Of a DNA stretch of 64,000 nucleotides, positions 8,391 through 18,713 are shown piece after piece (the stretch's first letter is position 1; each line of letters begins with the position of its first letter). The stretch comes from Acidimicrobiales bacterium (lineage in GTDB: Bacteria > Actinomycetota > Acidimicrobiia > Acidimicrobiales > DATDAH01), in the NCBI GenBank assembly GCA_016794585.1, contig JAEUJM010000013.1, positions 124,001 through 188,000 on the forward strand. The letters run 5' to 3'. The translations under genes and the position numbers were made by a program. Below the pieces are notes generated by a model. That model was not told where the DNA came from, did no database searches, and was given only the letters and a program-made list of their open reading frames with translations.

Positions 8391-9197
8391 ATGAGCCAAA
8401 CCGCCAGCGATCGCCTCCTCCGGGTGGGGGAGCTCGCCGAAGCAACCGGCGTCACCGTGCGGGCCCTGCACCACTACGAGGACATCGCGCTCGTGGCACC
8501 GACCGCACGCTCCGACGCGGGCCACCGCCTCTACGGTCCCGAGGCCGTCGATCGCCTCTACCGGGTGTCATTGCTGCGCCGGCTGGGGCTATCGCTCGAC
8601 CAGATCGGCGCCGCCCTCGCCGGCGACCAGTGGGGTCTGGCCGACGCCCTGCGCCGGCACGCGAGCCGCCTCGACGACGAGATCGTCCGGGCGACCGAGC
8701 TGCGCCGATCCGTGTCGGCAGCCCTCGGCGCCACCACCGACCACCACGACCCGACCAACGACCTGCTGGAGGTACTGCACGCCATGGACCAGACCGAGCA
8801 CGGCATCCGCCGGAGGATCTCCATCCTCGTGTACCGGGACCTCGCGGCCGCCCACGACGAGCTCGTGGACGTCTTCGGCCTCGCCCCGGGCGAGATCACC
8901 CTCGACCCGTCCGGCAACGCGGTCCACGCCGAGGTGTACGCCGGCGACGGCGTCGTGTGGCTCCATCCCGAGACCGACGCGTTCGGCCTGGCGTCGCCCT
9001 CGGCCCTCGGGGCGGCGACGGCCACCATGGCCGTGATGGTCGACGACGTCGACGAGCACCACCGCCTGGTCGCCGCCAAGGGGGCCGAGATCGTCTACGA
9101 GCCCGTCGATCAGCCCTACGGCTATCGGGAGTACAGCGCCCGGGACCGCGAGGGCCACCTCTGGTCGTTCATGAAGGAGCTTGCCCAAACCGCGTGA
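8391..9197 (+). CDS. MerR family regulator fused to a VOC (glyoxalase-fold) domain
   Basis: The 268-residue protein starts with a MerR winged helix-turn-helix (about 8-78: LLRVGELAEATGVTVRALHHYE, GHRLYGPEAVDRL, LGLSLDQIGAAL) and a dimerisation helix. A VOC/glyoxalase-like sensor domain follows (about 132-265, beginning ISILVYRDLAAAHDELVDVFGL and ending YSARDREGHLWSF). VOC domains bind small ligands or metals, so this is probably a ligand-sensing one-component regulator. No enzyme gene is obviously paired with it; the next gene, PIN-PhoH, is convergent. Its likely target is its own promoter. Confidence 0.88.
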   Translation: MSQTASDRLLRVGELAEATGVTVRALHHYEDIALVAPTARSDAGHRLYGPEAVDRLYRVSLLRRLGLSLDQIGAALAGDQWGLADALRRHASRLDDEIVRATELRRSVSAALGATTDHHDPTNDLLEVLHAMDQTEHGIRRRISILVYRDLAAAHDELVDVFGLAPGEITLDPSGNAVHAEVYAGDGVVWLHPETDAFGLASPSALGAATATMAVMVDDVDEHHRLVAAKGAEIVYEPVDQPYGYREYSARDREGHLWSFMKELAQTA

Positions 9198-9228
9198 CCG
9201 GCAACCACGGCGGCGCTTCGGCGCGAGG

Positions 9229-10548
9229 TCAGGCGCCGCCGGTGGGGAGCTCGAGGATGCTGGCGGCGAGGGCGGCGATGGGGCTGCGCTCGGACCGGGA
9301 CAGCGTCACGTGGGCGAAGAGGGGGTCGCCGGTGAGGGCGCTGATGACCGACATCACGCCGTCGTAGCGCCCGACACGCAGATTGTCGCGCTGGGCGATG
9401 TCGTGGGTGAGCACCACGCGGCTGCCCTGGCCGAGCCGGCTGAGCGCGGTGACGAGCACCGGCCGCTCGTACTGCTGGGCCTCGTCGAGGATCACCCACG
9501 TGTCGACGAGGGTGCGGCCCCGGATGTGGGTGAGGGGCAGGACCTCGATCAGGTCGTTGCTGACGACCCGGTCCATCATCGCCGGTGAGGTGATCGACTC
9601 GAGCGCGTCCATCACCGCCGCCCCCCAGGGCGCCATCTTCTCGCTCTCGCTCCCGGGCAGGTAGCCGAGGTCCTGGCCGCCGACCGCGAACAGGGGCCGG
9701 AAGACCACGATGCGCTTGTGGGTGCGACGGTTCATCACCGCGTCGAGCCCGGCGGCCAGGGCCAGGACGGACTTGCCCGTACCGGCCGGGCCGCCCAGCG
9801 ACACGATGCCGACCTCGGGGTCGTCGAGCAGGTCGAGGGCGACCCGCTGCTCGGCCGAGCGACCCATGACCCCGAAGAGCCCGTGACCCGAGTGCAAAAG
9901 GCGCGCCCGCTTGTCGGGGTGCAGCCGGGCCAGCGCCGAGCTGCCGCCGCACCGAAGCACCAGGCCGGCGTGCACGGGCAGCTCCCCGGCCTGGTCGAGG
10001 TCCACCACGCCCTCGGCGTAGAGCTCGTCGATGACGGACGGGGACACGTCGAGGTCGACCATGCCGGTCCATTCGTCCCGGGGAGCGAGCTCGTTGCGGT
10101 ACTCCTCGGCGCCGAGTCCCAGGATCGAGGCCTTGAGGCGCAGCGGCAGGTCCTTGGTGACCACCACGACGTCGAGGCCTTCGCGGGCGAGGCTGTCGGC
10201 CACGGCCAGGATGCGGGCGTCGTTGGAGCTGTCCCGCATCGGTCCCGGCAGGGCGGCGCCGTCGACGTGGTTGAGCTCGATGCGCAGCGTGCCCCCGTGG
10301 TCGAGGGGCATCGGCTCGGTGAGCGACCCGTACCGGGTGCGGAGCCCTTCGAGGTAGCGCAGGGCGGCCCTGGCCATGTAGCCCAGCTCGCCGTGGTGGC
10401 GCTTGTCCTCCAGCTCGGAGAGCACGACCAGCGGGAGCACCACGTCATGGCCGTCGAAGCGCTCGAGCGCCATGGCATCGGCGAGGAGCACCGACGTGTC
10501 CAGCACGTACGTCCGGCGTTGCTCCGCGTGGGCCGTGGGCTCGGTCAT
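9229..10548 (-). CDS. phoH: PIN domain - PhoH ATPase (PhoH2-type)
   Basis: The 439-residue protein joins an N-terminal PIN ribonuclease domain (about 12-150, with the first acidic residue in VLDTSV, D17, and a later SNDARILA motif) to a PhoH-type P-loop ATPase (about 240-435). Walker A is GPAGTGKS and Walker B is WVILDEAQ. PhoH2 proteins of this layout are ATP-dependent RNA-unwinding ribonucleases in mycobacteria. Size and order match the family. GGAG stands nine bases before the ATG. The gene is 140 bases downstream of acetate kinase on the same strand and may be transcribed separately. Confidence 0.92.
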   Translation of the reverse strand: MTEPTAHAEQRRTYVLDTSVLLADAMALERFDGHDVVLPLVVLSELEDKRHHGELGYMARAALRYLEGLRTRYGSLTEPMPLDHGGTLRIELNHVDGAALPGPMRDSSNDARILAVADSLAREGLDVVVVTKDLPLRLKASILGLGAEEYRNELAPRDEWTGMVDLDVSPSVIDELYAEGVVDLDQAGELPVHAGLVLRCGGSSALARLHPDKRARLLHSGHGLFGVMGRSAEQRVALDLLDDPEVGIVSLGGPAGTGKSVLALAAGLDAVMNRRTHKRIVVFRPLFAVGGQDLGYLPGSESEKMAPWGAAVMDALESITSPAMMDRVVSNDLIEVLPLTHIRGRTLVDTWVILDEAQQYERPVLVTALSRLGQGSRVVLTHDIAQRDNLRVGRYDGVMSVISALTGDPLFAHVTLSRSERSPIAALAASILELPTGGA

Positions 10549-10688
10549 GGGCGATCTCCGGGGGTCGGTGCGAGAAGACGCCCATTGTCGGACCACGTGG
10601 ACCGCCGCGCGCGGATGCCAGGGGCCGCGGGGTGACGATGACGGCCACCTTTCACCGCCCGTTGGCCGCGGCGACATCTGGTCGCGGC

Positions 10689-11798
10689 TCAGCGCCCCTC
10701 GTCGACCGCGGCCCGCACCCCCGCCGCCATGGACAGCTCCTCGCGGGCCACGACCACGAGCGCGTCCACGCTCGAGCCGGTCGCGCCGATGATGCCGTCA
10801 CGGCCGACCGCTTCGGCGTTTGCCTGCGGATCGACCCCGGCACCGAGGAAGGCCAGGCCCTCCAGGGCGCGGGCGCGCACGACGGGGGAGTGCTCCCCGA
10901 CCCCGCCGGTGAAGACGAACGCGTCGACCCCGCCCAGCGACGCCACCATCGCGGCCATGGCGGCCCGGAGGCGGTGCAGGTACACGTCGAGAGCGAGCGA
11001 GCAGCGCTCGTCGCCGGCCTCGACGCCGTCCAGGACCTCGCGCAGGTCGCCGGACCGACCAGAGAGCGCGAGCAGGCCGCTTTCGTGGTCCAGGGCGTGC
11101 TCCATGTCGTCGGGGGAGAGGCCGGCGTGGCGTTGCACCCAGAGCAGCGCCCCCGGGTCGACCGCCCCCGAGCGGGTGGCCATGACGAGGCCGTCGAGGG
11201 GCGTGAAGCCCATCGTGGTGTCGACCGAGCGGCCACCGTCGACGGCGGCGAGGGAGGCACCCGCGCCGAGGTGGCACACCACGATCCGGAGCTCCTCGAC
11301 GGGCCGGTCCAGCATCTCCGCCCCCCGCCGGGTGGCCCACTGGTGGCTCAGTCCGTGGAACCCGTAGCGGCGGATGCCGAGCCCGCTGGTCCACTCCCAG
11401 GGCACGGCCCAGACCGCCGCCGCCTCGGGGAGGGTGTGGTGGAACGACGTGTCGAAGCACGCCACCACGGGGGTGTCGGGCAGGACCCGCCGTACCGCCG
11501 AGATCAGGGCGCGCGCCGGTGGGTTGTGCAGCGGTGCCAGCTCGTCGAGGTCGGCCAGCGCGCGGGCGACCTCCTCGTCGACCACGACCGGCGAGCGGAA
11601 GCGTGCCCCACCGTGCACCACACGCACGCCGACGGCGCGGACCGGCGGCGCCTCTTCCAGGAAGGAGGAGAGCACGTCGTCGACGTCGTCGCCGGGCGCG
11701 GGGCCGTCTGTCGTTGCCAGGATTCGGTCACCGGTCCCCACGACCCGCAGCTTGAGGCTGCTGGATCCGGGATTGACGATCAGCACCTGGTCATCCAC
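10689..11798 (-). CDS. ackA: Acetate kinase
   Basis: The 369-residue protein is acetate kinase of the ASKHA fold. It has the N-terminal [13 protein letters not shown] signature, HGGARF, the FDTSFH motif with the catalytic region, [10 protein letters not shown] (second signature), and the C-terminal [10 protein letters not shown] nucleotide-binding motif. It makes ATP and acetate from acetyl phosphate. The divergent phosphoketolase gene starts only 51 bases away and supplies acetyl phosphate, so the pair forms a phosphoketolase-acetate kinase shunt. I chose GTG at 11798 because GGGAG lies eight bases upstream. A GTG at 11807 is also possible. Confidence 0.93.
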   Translation of the reverse strand: MDDQVLIVNPGSSSLKLRVVGTGDRILATTDGPAPGDDVDDVLSSFLEEAPPVRAVGVRVVHGGARFRSPVVVDEEVARALADLDELAPLHNPPARALISAVRRVLPDTPVVACFDTSFHHTLPEAAAVWAVPWEWTSGLGIRRYGFHGLSHQWATRRGAEMLDRPVEELRIVVCHLGAGASLAAVDGGRSVDTTMGFTPLDGLVMATRSGAVDPGALLWVQRHAGLSPDDMEHALDHESGLLALSGRSGDLREVLDGVEAGDERCSLALDVYLHRLRAAMAAMVASLGGVDAFVFTGGVGEHSPVVRARALEGLAFLGAGVDPQANAEAVGRDGIIGATGSSVDALVVVAREELSMAAGVRAAVDEGR

Positions 11799-11837
11799 CG
11801 TTCGCACTCCCGAGGTTCGGCCGTCAACTCCGCAGGG

Positions 11838-11849
11838 TAGGACGAGGGC
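11838..11849 (+). promoter_or_regulatory. -10 box of phosphoketolase gene (leaderless)
   Basis: TAGGAC at 11838-11843 is followed by six bases and the ATG at 11850. This spacing places transcription initiation at the start codon. No separate ribosome-binding site is convincing. Confidence 0.4.
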
Positions 11850-14258
11850 ATGGTCGACACCGCTGGCCCTGCTGCCCTGTCCAACCACACCGCCGATGGT
11901 CGCACAGGCCCGAGTCCCACCGACGACGAGCTCGCCCTGCTCGACGCCCACTGGCGGGCGGCCAACTACCTCTCCGTGGGCCAGATCTACCTGCTCGACA
12001 ACCCGCTGCTGACCGAGGCGTTGCGCCCCGAGCACACGAAGCCGCGGCTGCTCGGCCACTGGGGCACCACGCCGGGCCTCAACCTGCTCTACACCCATCT
12101 GAACCGGGTGATCCGCGACCGTGACCTCGACATGATCTTCCTCTGCGGTCCCGGCCACGGTGGGCCGGCGGTGGTGGCGCAGACCTACCTCGAGGGCACC
12201 TACTCGGAGGTGTACCCCGACATCGGCCAGGACGCAGAGGGCCTGCGCCGGCTGTTCCGCCAATTCTCGTTCCCCGGCGGCATCCCGAGCCACGCCAGCC
12301 CGGAGACGCCCGGGTCGATCCACGAGGGCGGTGAGCTGGGCTACAGCCTCTCGCACGCCTTCGGGGCGGCCTTCGACAACCCCGACCTCGTGGTGGCCTG
12401 TGTGATCGGCGACGGCGAGGCCGAGACCGGCGCACTGGCCACGTCGTGGCACGGCAACAAGTTCCTCGATCCCGCCACCGACGGGGCGGTGCTGCCCATC
12501 CTCCACCTCAACGGGTACAAGATCGCCAACCCCACGCTGCTGGCGCGCATCCCTCGGGAGGAGCTCGAGTCGCTCCTGCTCGGGTACGGATGGCAGCCCC
12601 ACTTCGTCTCCGGGAACGAGCCTTCGGAGGTCCATCGGCGCCTGGCGGTCACCCTCGACGCGGTCCACGACCAGATCGCCGAGCTCCAACGACGGGCCCG
12701 GGTCGACGGCGTGGTCGAGCGGTTCCGCTGGCCGATGATCGTGCTCGAGACGCCGAAGGGGTGGACCGGGCCGAAGGAGGTCGACGGGCTCGAGGTCGAG
12801 GGCAGCTGGCGCTCGCACCAGGTGCCGGTCAACGAGGTCCGCACCAACCCCGAGCACCTCGCCATCCTCGAGGACTGGCTGCGTAGCTACCGACCGGAGG
12901 AGCTGTTCGACGAAGGAGGGGCGCTGCGACCGGAGCTCGCGGCACTCGCCCCCGAGGGCAGTCGTCGCATGGGCGCCAACCCCCACGCCAACGGCGGCCT
13001 CCTCCTGCGCGATCTCGACCTGCCGGACTTCCGTGCGTACGGGATCGAGGTGCCCTCCCCGGGAGGCGCCACCGCGGAGGCGACCAGGGTCCTGGGCGGG
13101 TTCCTGCGCGACGTCGTGCGCGACAACCCCGACAACTTCCGGGTGATGGGACCCGACGAGACGGCATCGAACCGCCTCGACGCCGTGTACGAGGCGACCA
13201 ACAAGGTGTGGATGGCCGAGATCGAGCCCACGGACGAGCACCTCGCGCCGTCGGGCCGGGTGATGGAGGTGCTCTCGGAGCAGAACTGCCAGGGTTGGCT
13301 GGAGGGGTACCTCCTCACCGGCCGGCACGGATGGTTCCCCTGCTACGAGGCCTTCATCCACATCGTCGACTCGATGTTCAACCAGCACGCGAAGTGGCTG
13401 AAGGTGAGCGCGGAGCTGCCGTGGCGCCGACCGATCGCGTCGCTCAACTACCTGCTGACGTCGCACGTCTGGCGCCAGGACCACAACGGCTTCAGCCACC
13501 AGGACCCGGGCTTCATCGACCACGTCGTGAACAAGAAGGCCTCGGTCGTGCGGGTGTACCTGCCTCCCGATGCCAACTGCCTGCTGTCGGTGGCCGACCA
13601 CTGCCTGCGCAGCCGGGACTACGTGAACGTGATCGTGGCCGGCAAGCAGCCCGACCAGCAGTGGCTGGACATGGACGCCGCCGTGCGCCACTGCACCAAG
13701 GGCGTCGGCATCTGGGAGTGGGCGTCGTCGGACCAGGGGGGCGAGCCCGACGTGGTGATGGCCTGCGCCGGCGACACACCGACGATCGAGACCCTCGCGG
13801 CGGTGTCGATCCTGCGCGAGGAGCTACCGGACCTCAAGGTGCGGGTGGTCAACGTCGTGGACCTGATGACGCTCCAGCCGAGCGACGAGCACCCCCACGG
13901 CCTGTCCGACGCCCACTTCGACAGCCTCTTCACCACCGACCGGCCCATCGTGATCGCGTTCCACGGCTACCCGTGGCTCATCCACCGCCTGACCTACCGG
14001 CGGACGAACCACCCGAACCTCCACGTGCGCGGGTACAAGGAGGAGGGATCCACGAGCACGCCGTTCGACATGGTCGTGCGCAACGACCTCGATCGCTTCC
14101 ACCTCGTGCTCGACGTGCTCGAGCGGGTGCCGGGCCTGGCCGAGTCCACCGGGGGCCTGGCCGAGCGCCTCCGGGACCGCCTCATCGACCACCACCACCA
14201 CGTCCGTGCCCATGGTGAGGACCTCCCCGAGGTCCGTGACTGGGCCTGGTCGGGCTGA
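11850..14258 (+). CDS. xfp: Phosphoketolase (xylulose-5-P / fructose-6-P)
   Basis: At 802 residues this is full length for Xfp. The thiamine-diphosphate motif begins at GDGEAETG (187-194), after HGGPA and [26 protein letters not shown], which are phosphoketolase signatures. The later [19 protein letters not shown] and FSHQDPGF segments are also diagnostic. It splits xylulose-5-phosphate or fructose-6-phosphate with phosphate into acetyl phosphate plus an aldose phosphate, in the cytoplasm. The adjacent acetate kinase recovers ATP from acetyl phosphate. Preference between the two substrates cannot be told from sequence. Confidence 0.97.
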   Translation: MVDTAGPAALSNHTADGRTGPSPTDDELALLDAHWRAANYLSVGQIYLLDNPLLTEALRPEHTKPRLLGHWGTTPGLNLLYTHLNRVIRDRDLDMIFLCGPGHGGPAVVAQTYLEGTYSEVYPDIGQDAEGLRRLFRQFSFPGGIPSHASPETPGSIHEGGELGYSLSHAFGAAFDNPDLVVACVIGDGEAETGALATSWHGNKFLDPATDGAVLPILHLNGYKIANPTLLARIPREELESLLLGYGWQPHFVSGNEPSEVHRRLAVTLDAVHDQIAELQRRARVDGVVERFRWPMIVLETPKGWTGPKEVDGLEVEGSWRSHQVPVNEVRTNPEHLAILEDWLRSYRPEELFDEGGALRPELAALAPEGSRRMGANPHANGGLLLRDLDLPDFRAYGIEVPSPGGATAEATRVLGGFLRDVVRDNPDNFRVMGPDETASNRLDAVYEATNKVWMAEIEPTDEHLAPSGRVMEVLSEQNCQGWLEGYLLTGRHGWFPCYEAFIHIVDSMFNQHAKWLKVSAELPWRRPIASLNYLLTSHVWRQDHNGFSHQDPGFIDHVVNKKASVVRVYLPPDANCLLSVADHCLRSRDYVNVIVAGKQPDQQWLDMDAAVRHCTKGVGIWEWASSDQGGEPDVVMACAGDTPTIETLAAVSILREELPDLKVRVVNVVDLMTLQPSDEHPHGLSDAHFDSLFTTDRPIVIAFHGYPWLIHRLTYRRTNHPNLHVRGYKEEGSTSTPFDMVVRNDLDRFHLVLDVLERVPGLAESTGGLAERLRDRLIDHHHHVRAHGEDLPEVRDWAWSG

Positions 14259-14270
14259 CCGGCGCCGCGC

Positions 14271-15512
14271 TCAGATCTCGTCGGGCACGTCGTAGCGGGC
14301 CTGGTAGCGGGAGAAGCGCGCCCGCTCGGCGGTGGGATCGAGCCCGAAGTCGGTGAGCGAGTACCGGTGCTCCCCGTGGGCGCCTTTCGGGCGCTCGGCG
14401 AGGTGGCGCTCGACCGCGCCTCCGAGCCCCTCGGGCACCGGGCGGTCGAGGCGCTCGTAGACGTCGAGCACGGTCGCGGCAGGGGACGCCATGAGGTCGG
14501 CGTAGCGCACGTCCACGAACTGTCCGTCGGGCAGCGCACCCGACGCCCTGGCGTCGAGGGTGTCGTCCAACATGAGCGAGTACCCCAGCGAGATGAGCGG
14601 AGCGAGGCCGTCGACGTCGACCTGCTCACAGCGCATCGAGCGGATCGTGCCCATGAGGCTCACCGTGGACGGGACGGTCTTCAGCGGGTCGCGGTGCAAC
14701 TGGATCACCCGGGCATCGGGGTACACGGCGAAGAGCGTGCGGAGCTGACTGAGATGGCTCGGGGCCTTGCACACCCATCCGGCGCCGGCGGGGGCACGCC
14801 GCTCGAGGGTCTGGAGCACCCGACGGTGATAGCGGTAGGCCTCGGTCTGGTCGGCGCTCACGAGGTGGCCCGAGTAGGTGGGGACCTCGTAGGTGCCGCC
14901 CCACTGGTCCGACAGGAACTCGAGCATCGTGGCGAGGATGCACTCGTTGGGCTCGTCGCCGGCGTTGTGGTGCATGGTGGCGTACGCGGGCTGGAAGTCG
15001 GCCCAGGCACGGTGCACCTCGTCGCCCGCCCGTCGGGCCGCGGCCTGTTCGTCCTCGGTGCCGACCGCCTCACCCGGGTGGAGCAGCTCCCAGGTGAGGG
15101 GCACCCGGTTGGCCGGGTCGAGGGCCAACAGCTCGTGCAGGATCGACGTGCCCGATCGTCCGGTGCCGACCACGAACACCGGCGCGACCACGGGCGTGGC
15201 CAGGATCGACGGGTCGTCGGCCCAGCGGTGGGCGAGGAGCAGGCGCTGGCGCAACGCCCGCAGCAGCTCGGTGCGGGCCAGCAGCCGTCCCACCGTGGTG
15301 AGACGGGCCTCGTGTTCAAGAGCGGCCACCAGCACGTCGAAATGGGGCCGCCAGGAGTCACCGCCGAAGTCATCGAGGCCGGTGCTGGCCCGTGCCGCGG
15401 CGAGGAGGTCGTCCGGGTCGAGTGACAGCAGGAAGTCGGCGCCCCCCACGGCTCGACCGTGGGCGTCGATCCGCTCGACCCACTCGGGACGCGGCGGGGG
15501 GCTCCAACCCAC
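14271..15512 (-). CDS. Sulfotransferase family protein
   Basis: The 413-residue protein has the P-loop-like PAPS-binding motif VVGTGRSGTSILHELL (about 112-127). It also has the 3'-phosphate motif region VIQLHRDPLKTVPSTVSL and a conserved aromatic/histidine core (MHHNAGDEPNEC). It belongs to the long sulfotransferase group common in mycobacteria and acidimicrobia, which would move sulfate from PAPS to a lipid or sterol-like hydroxyl. Acceptor unknown. The GTG start sits two bases past the stop of the upstream DUF1214 gene, so the two are translationally linked. Confidence 0.82.
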   Translation of the reverse strand: MGWSPPPRPEWVERIDAHGRAVGGADFLLSLDPDDLLAAARASTGLDDFGGDSWRPHFDVLVAALEHEARLTTVGRLLARTELLRALRQRLLLAHRWADDPSILATPVVAPVFVVGTGRSGTSILHELLALDPANRVPLTWELLHPGEAVGTEDEQAAARRAGDEVHRAWADFQPAYATMHHNAGDEPNECILATMLEFLSDQWGGTYEVPTYSGHLVSADQTEAYRYHRRVLQTLERRAPAGAGWVCKAPSHLSQLRTLFAVYPDARVIQLHRDPLKTVPSTVSLMGTIRSMRCEQVDVDGLAPLISLGYSLMLDDTLDARASGALPDGQFVDVRYADLMASPAATVLDVYERLDRPVPEGLGGAVERHLAERPKGAHGEHRYSLTDFGLDPTAERARFSRYQARYDVPDEI

Positions 15513-15514
15513 GG

Positions 15515-16705
15515 TCAGCCCCACCGGGCCTGGGCGGCCAGACGCCGCGCCGCGAGGGTCCGCCGGCGGGTGGCGTCGTCGACGACGGGGTGGTCGGCGG
15601 GCAGCGTCGAGCGCAGGTCGGACAGGCGCACCACCCGGGCCTGCGGGTGAGGCTTCGTCCGCGCGCCGACGTAGCGGTACACGGCCATGCCCATCGCCTG
15701 ACCCTCGGGATCGAGCCAGTTCGGTGTCCCTGGGTCGGCGGCCGACACCACCACCCGCACGACGCCGTCCGCGTCCACATGGGCCTGCGCCCCGTTGAGG
15801 CTGGTCGGGCGCTCGTGGAACGCGCCCGAGTCGAACCAGTGCAGGTGGTGGATCGACCAGTTCCAGTAGTGGGCGTCGGGCTCGTCGTGCTCGATGAGCA
15901 GGACCTCGTCCGGGCCCAGCTCGAAGCAGCCGCCGCCGTAGGCGATGCTCGGGGCGCCGCCGGGCGGGGTGTTGGGCGCGGTGAAGGTGTTGTGCTCGAG
16001 CAGGTCCCGACTGGCTGCCGCATAGGCCGCCCAGAAGGTGATGGACTCCTCGACCCAGCGCGCGGCGCGCTCCAGCGCACCCACCACGTCGGCCGGCTCG
16101 GGTGGGGGAGCGGGCACACCGGCGAGGTCGACCCGCTCGACGGAGAACGACCCCACGCGATCTCCCGTCCAGTCGTACAGGTACTGGCGGATGAGCAGCA
16201 TGCGGGTGGCCGGATCGGAGACCAGGGTGACGCCGGGGGTGCCCCGCGGACCGATCAGCAGCTCGAGTGCCCCGCTGTCGGCGTGCAGGTCGATGAGGTC
16301 GGTGAGGGCCACCTCGGCGTGCACGCCGTTCTCGCCGAGGTGCATGTCGCCCTCGACGAGGGAGAACAGGGCCTCGTGGACGCCGTCGACCCGACCCCGG
16401 AGGACGTAGGTGGCGGTCGGGTCGATGGCGCAGCGCTCGTACACGTTGTCGGGGTTGGGCGCCCCCCATTGGGACCAGGGCTGCTCGTAGCGATGCAGGG
16501 TCGGATGGCGCGGATCGGCGTGCTCGAGCTCGCCTTGGAGCGCCAGCGCCACCTGGCGGGTCAGATGGCGCACCGCGATCGCCCGGGTCGCCGGATCGGT
16601 GGGGTACCCGGCCTCGTCCAGGCGATCGAACAACGCCGCGGTCCGTTCGGCCCATCCGCGCCACGCGTCCCCGAGATCGGGAACAGGCTCGTTCGACTCG
16701 CCCAT
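15515..16705 (-). CDS. DUF1214-type protein paired with the sulfotransferase
   Basis: The 396-residue protein has features of DUF1214 proteins: PDNVYERCAIDPTATYVLRGR in the N-terminal third and, in the C-terminal beta-rich half, YWNWSIHHLHWFDSG, SLNGAQAHVDADGVVRVVVS and NWLDPEGQAMGMAVYRY. No signal peptide is visible, so it should be cytoplasmic. Its reaction is unknown. The two-base spacing to the sulfotransferase start suggests both act on the same molecule. The domain assignment is from recalled family pattern. Confidence 0.7.
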   Translation of the reverse strand: MGESNEPVPDLGDAWRGWAERTAALFDRLDEAGYPTDPATRAIAVRHLTRQVALALQGELEHADPRHPTLHRYEQPWSQWGAPNPDNVYERCAIDPTATYVLRGRVDGVHEALFSLVEGDMHLGENGVHAEVALTDLIDLHADSGALELLIGPRGTPGVTLVSDPATRMLLIRQYLYDWTGDRVGSFSVERVDLAGVPAPPPEPADVVGALERAARWVEESITFWAAYAAASRDLLEHNTFTAPNTPPGGAPSIAYGGGCFELGPDEVLLIEHDEPDAHYWNWSIHHLHWFDSGAFHERPTSLNGAQAHVDADGVVRVVVSAADPGTPNWLDPEGQAMGMAVYRYVGARTKPHPQARVVRLSDLRSTLPADHPVVDDATRRRTLAARRLAAQARWG

Positions 16706-16715
16706 CGTCGCCCCC

Positions 16716-17414
16716 TCAGCCCACGACGCCGAGGCCGTCGCCGATCAGCTTCGCCCCGATCAACAGGAGGATCACCATCATGATGGCGGCGTTGTGGGTG
16801 GCCATGTACTGCTTGAGCTCGTCGAGGACCCGCGTCGCCCTGCTCCCACCCACGAAGTAGAGCAGCACCGCACCGACCGTGGTCAGCGAAGCGATCACCA
16901 CGAACACGCCGACGGCGATGGCCTCCTCTCCCGTGGTGATCCCCGGGACGGAGGCGACCGAGGCGGCCGCAGCCATGGTCAAGATCAGGTTCTTTGGGTT
17001 GAGGCCCGACAGCAGCACGCCGGCGCCCAGGGCCTGACCGGGTGGCAGCTGGTCGATCTTCGCCATCCAGGCCGGGAGCGGCGGCTCGACCCCGGGCCTC
17101 GGCCGCTTCTCCCACTGGCGCTTGGCCATCAGCAGCAGCACGCCTCCGAGACCCACCTTCATCCAGTTGATCGAGTCCGAGGTGCTGCTCCCCGGTGTGG
17201 ACGCGTCACCGGCGGCCCCGGTGAGCCCGATGACGGCGATCGAGACCATCGTGAGGCCGAGCACCCAGCCGAGCGCGAAGGCGGGCCCGTCCGTCCGAGC
17301 GCGCGGTGTGCCGAGCATGAGGATCACCGCGACGATGGGGATCGGGCTCAGGGCGACACCAAGGGCCGACGGCAGCGCCGCGCCGATGGCCTGGGTCAGG
17401 GCGGAGGCGATCAT
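16716..17414 (-). CDS. GAP family (Sap/SfLAP-like) membrane protein
   Basis: The 232-residue protein has six hydrophobic segments and the pattern of the GAP family, a LysE-superfamily relative that in mycobacteria helps move glycolipids or sulfolipids across the membrane. Landmarks are LGVALSPIPIVAVILML near the N-terminus, FALGWVLGL, and the central LLSGLNPKNLILTMAAA. The ATG at 17414 fits the first helix. The nearby sulfotransferase makes a role with a sulfated or glycosylated lipid tempting, but that is inference. Confidence 0.8.
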   Translation of the reverse strand: MIASALTQAIGAALPSALGVALSPIPIVAVILMLGTPRARTDGPAFALGWVLGLTMVSIAVIGLTGAAGDASTPGSSTSDSINWMKVGLGGVLLLMAKRQWEKRPRPGVEPPLPAWMAKIDQLPPGQALGAGVLLSGLNPKNLILTMAAAASVASVPGITTGEEAIAVGVFVVIASLTTVGAVLLYFVGGSRATRVLDELKQYMATHNAAIMMVILLLIGAKLIGDGLGVVG

Positions 17415-17508
17415 GGCCGGAGTTCTACCGCACGCGATCGCCGACCGCCCTCCGATCGAACGCCTACGCTCGTGCAACCGAAGCATCACTCACCAGGGGG
17501 GAATGGTC

Positions 17509-18153
17509 ATGGAGGCACAGGCAAGCGCGGGCCTGAGGGTCGGGGACGCGATCTCCTACGGCTGGGCGGCGTTCAAGAAGACGCCGGGGCCGCTCGTGGT
17601 GATCGCGCTCGTGGTGCTCGTCGTCGGCGCGCTGACCTCGGGCATCGGCAACGCCGTCAGCCGGGAGTCGGCCGTGTTCGGCGTCATCGTCCAGATCGCC
17701 GGCTACGTGGTGTCGATGATCCTGTCGCTCGGTCTCATCCGCGTGGCCCTCAAGGTGACCCGCGGCGAGGAGGTCGACGTCGCCGACCTGTTCAAGACCG
17801 ACCAGTTGGGCCCGTACATCGTCGCCTCGATCCTCTTCGGGATCATGGTCGCCGTCGGGCTCATCTTCTGCATCGTCCCGGGCGTCATCCTCGCGGTCAT
17901 CTACGGCTTCTACGGCTACGTGATCCTCGGGCGCGGCGTTGGTGTGGGCGAAGGGTTCTCACACGCCGCCGAGATCACGAAAGGCCAGCGCGGCACCGTG
18001 TTCCTGCTCGGCCTCGCCTTCATGGGCATCAACCTGCTGGGTGCACTGGCGTGCGGCGCGGGCCTTCTCGTGTCCTACCCGATCACCATCGTCGCCGGCG
18101 GCTACGCGTACCGGGTGCTGTCCAACGAGGCGGTGGCCCCGATCGCGCCCTGA
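17509..18153 (+). CDS. Polytopic membrane protein, DUF975-like
   Basis: The 214-residue protein has about five hydrophobic segments after a short amphipathic N-terminus (GDAISYGWAAFKKTPGPLVVIALVVLVVGAL). The central part has the GLIFCIVPGVILAVIYGFYGYVILGRG stretch seen in DUF975-like and related membrane proteins of unknown role. Two ATGs, 17503 and 17509, are in frame. A GGGGGG run ends at 17501, one base before the first and seven before the second, so I chose the second. No operon partner is evident. Confidence 0.7.
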   Translation: MEAQASAGLRVGDAISYGWAAFKKTPGPLVVIALVVLVVGALTSGIGNAVSRESAVFGVIVQIAGYVVSMILSLGLIRVALKVTRGEEVDVADLFKTDQLGPYIVASILFGIMVAVGLIFCIVPGVILAVIYGFYGYVILGRGVGVGEGFSHAAEITKGQRGTVFLLGLAFMGINLLGALACGAGLLVSYPITIVAGGYAYRVLSNEAVAPIAP

Positions 18154-18171
18154 GGCCGAGGCCCGCCGGGG

Positions 18172-18630
18172 TCAGTCGCCGGCGCCTTCGCGCACCACGA
18201 TCACCGGGCACGGTGCGTGGTTGACGAGGTGCGTGCTCACCGAGCCCAGGAGGGCCCGGCGGATGGCTCCGTGGCCCCGCGACGCCACCACCACGACGTC
18301 GACCCCCTGCTCCTCGGCGACGGCGCACAGCGTGGGTCCGATGTCGCCGTTCTCGATGAGGGTCTCGACCGTGGCCGCCGTGTCGAGCCCGGCGACGGTC
18401 CGCTCGAGCGCGTCGGCGGCACCGGCGTTGGCCGCTCCCCAGGCCGCGTCGATCTCCTCGGGCGCGGCGACCCCGCCGGCGAAGCCGGACTCGAAGCCCT
18501 CGGCGGCGATGGCCGGCGGTTCGGCGACGCACACCACGAGGACGGTGTCGGGCGCGGCGAGGAGAGGCAGGGACCGCCGGGCGGCGTCGATCGCGGCCTC
18601 GGAGCCGTCGGTGCCGATCAGGACCTTCAT
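18172..18630 (-). CDS. Universal stress protein (UspA family)
   Basis: The 152-residue single-domain protein starts with the UspA strand MKVLIGTDGSEAA. Near its C-terminus it has the ATP-binding motif G-2x-G-9x-G-S/T, here in SRGHGAIRRALLGSVSTHLV, followed by CPVIVVR. It should bind ATP in the cytoplasm and modulate stress survival. It ends 18 bases from the convergent membrane-protein gene. Confidence 0.93.
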   Translation of the reverse strand: MKVLIGTDGSEAAIDAARRSLPLLAAPDTVLVVCVAEPPAIAAEGFESGFAGGVAAPEEIDAAWGAANAGAADALERTVAGLDTAATVETLIENGDIGPTLCAVAEEQGVDVVVVASRGHGAIRRALLGSVSTHLVNHAPCPVIVVREGAGD

Positions 18631-18713
18631 GGGTGCTCCTCGGGTCGGGGGTGCGTCCCTCAGCATCGCGCGTGGCCCTGTGTCGAACGCTGCGGCGAGC
18701 GCGGCCGCGCCGG

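Noticed and set aside
10689..13691. A 1000-codon open frame extending acetate kinase upstream
   Set aside because: The extension lies antisense to phosphoketolase. Acetate kinase homology begins at the [13 protein letters not shown] start.
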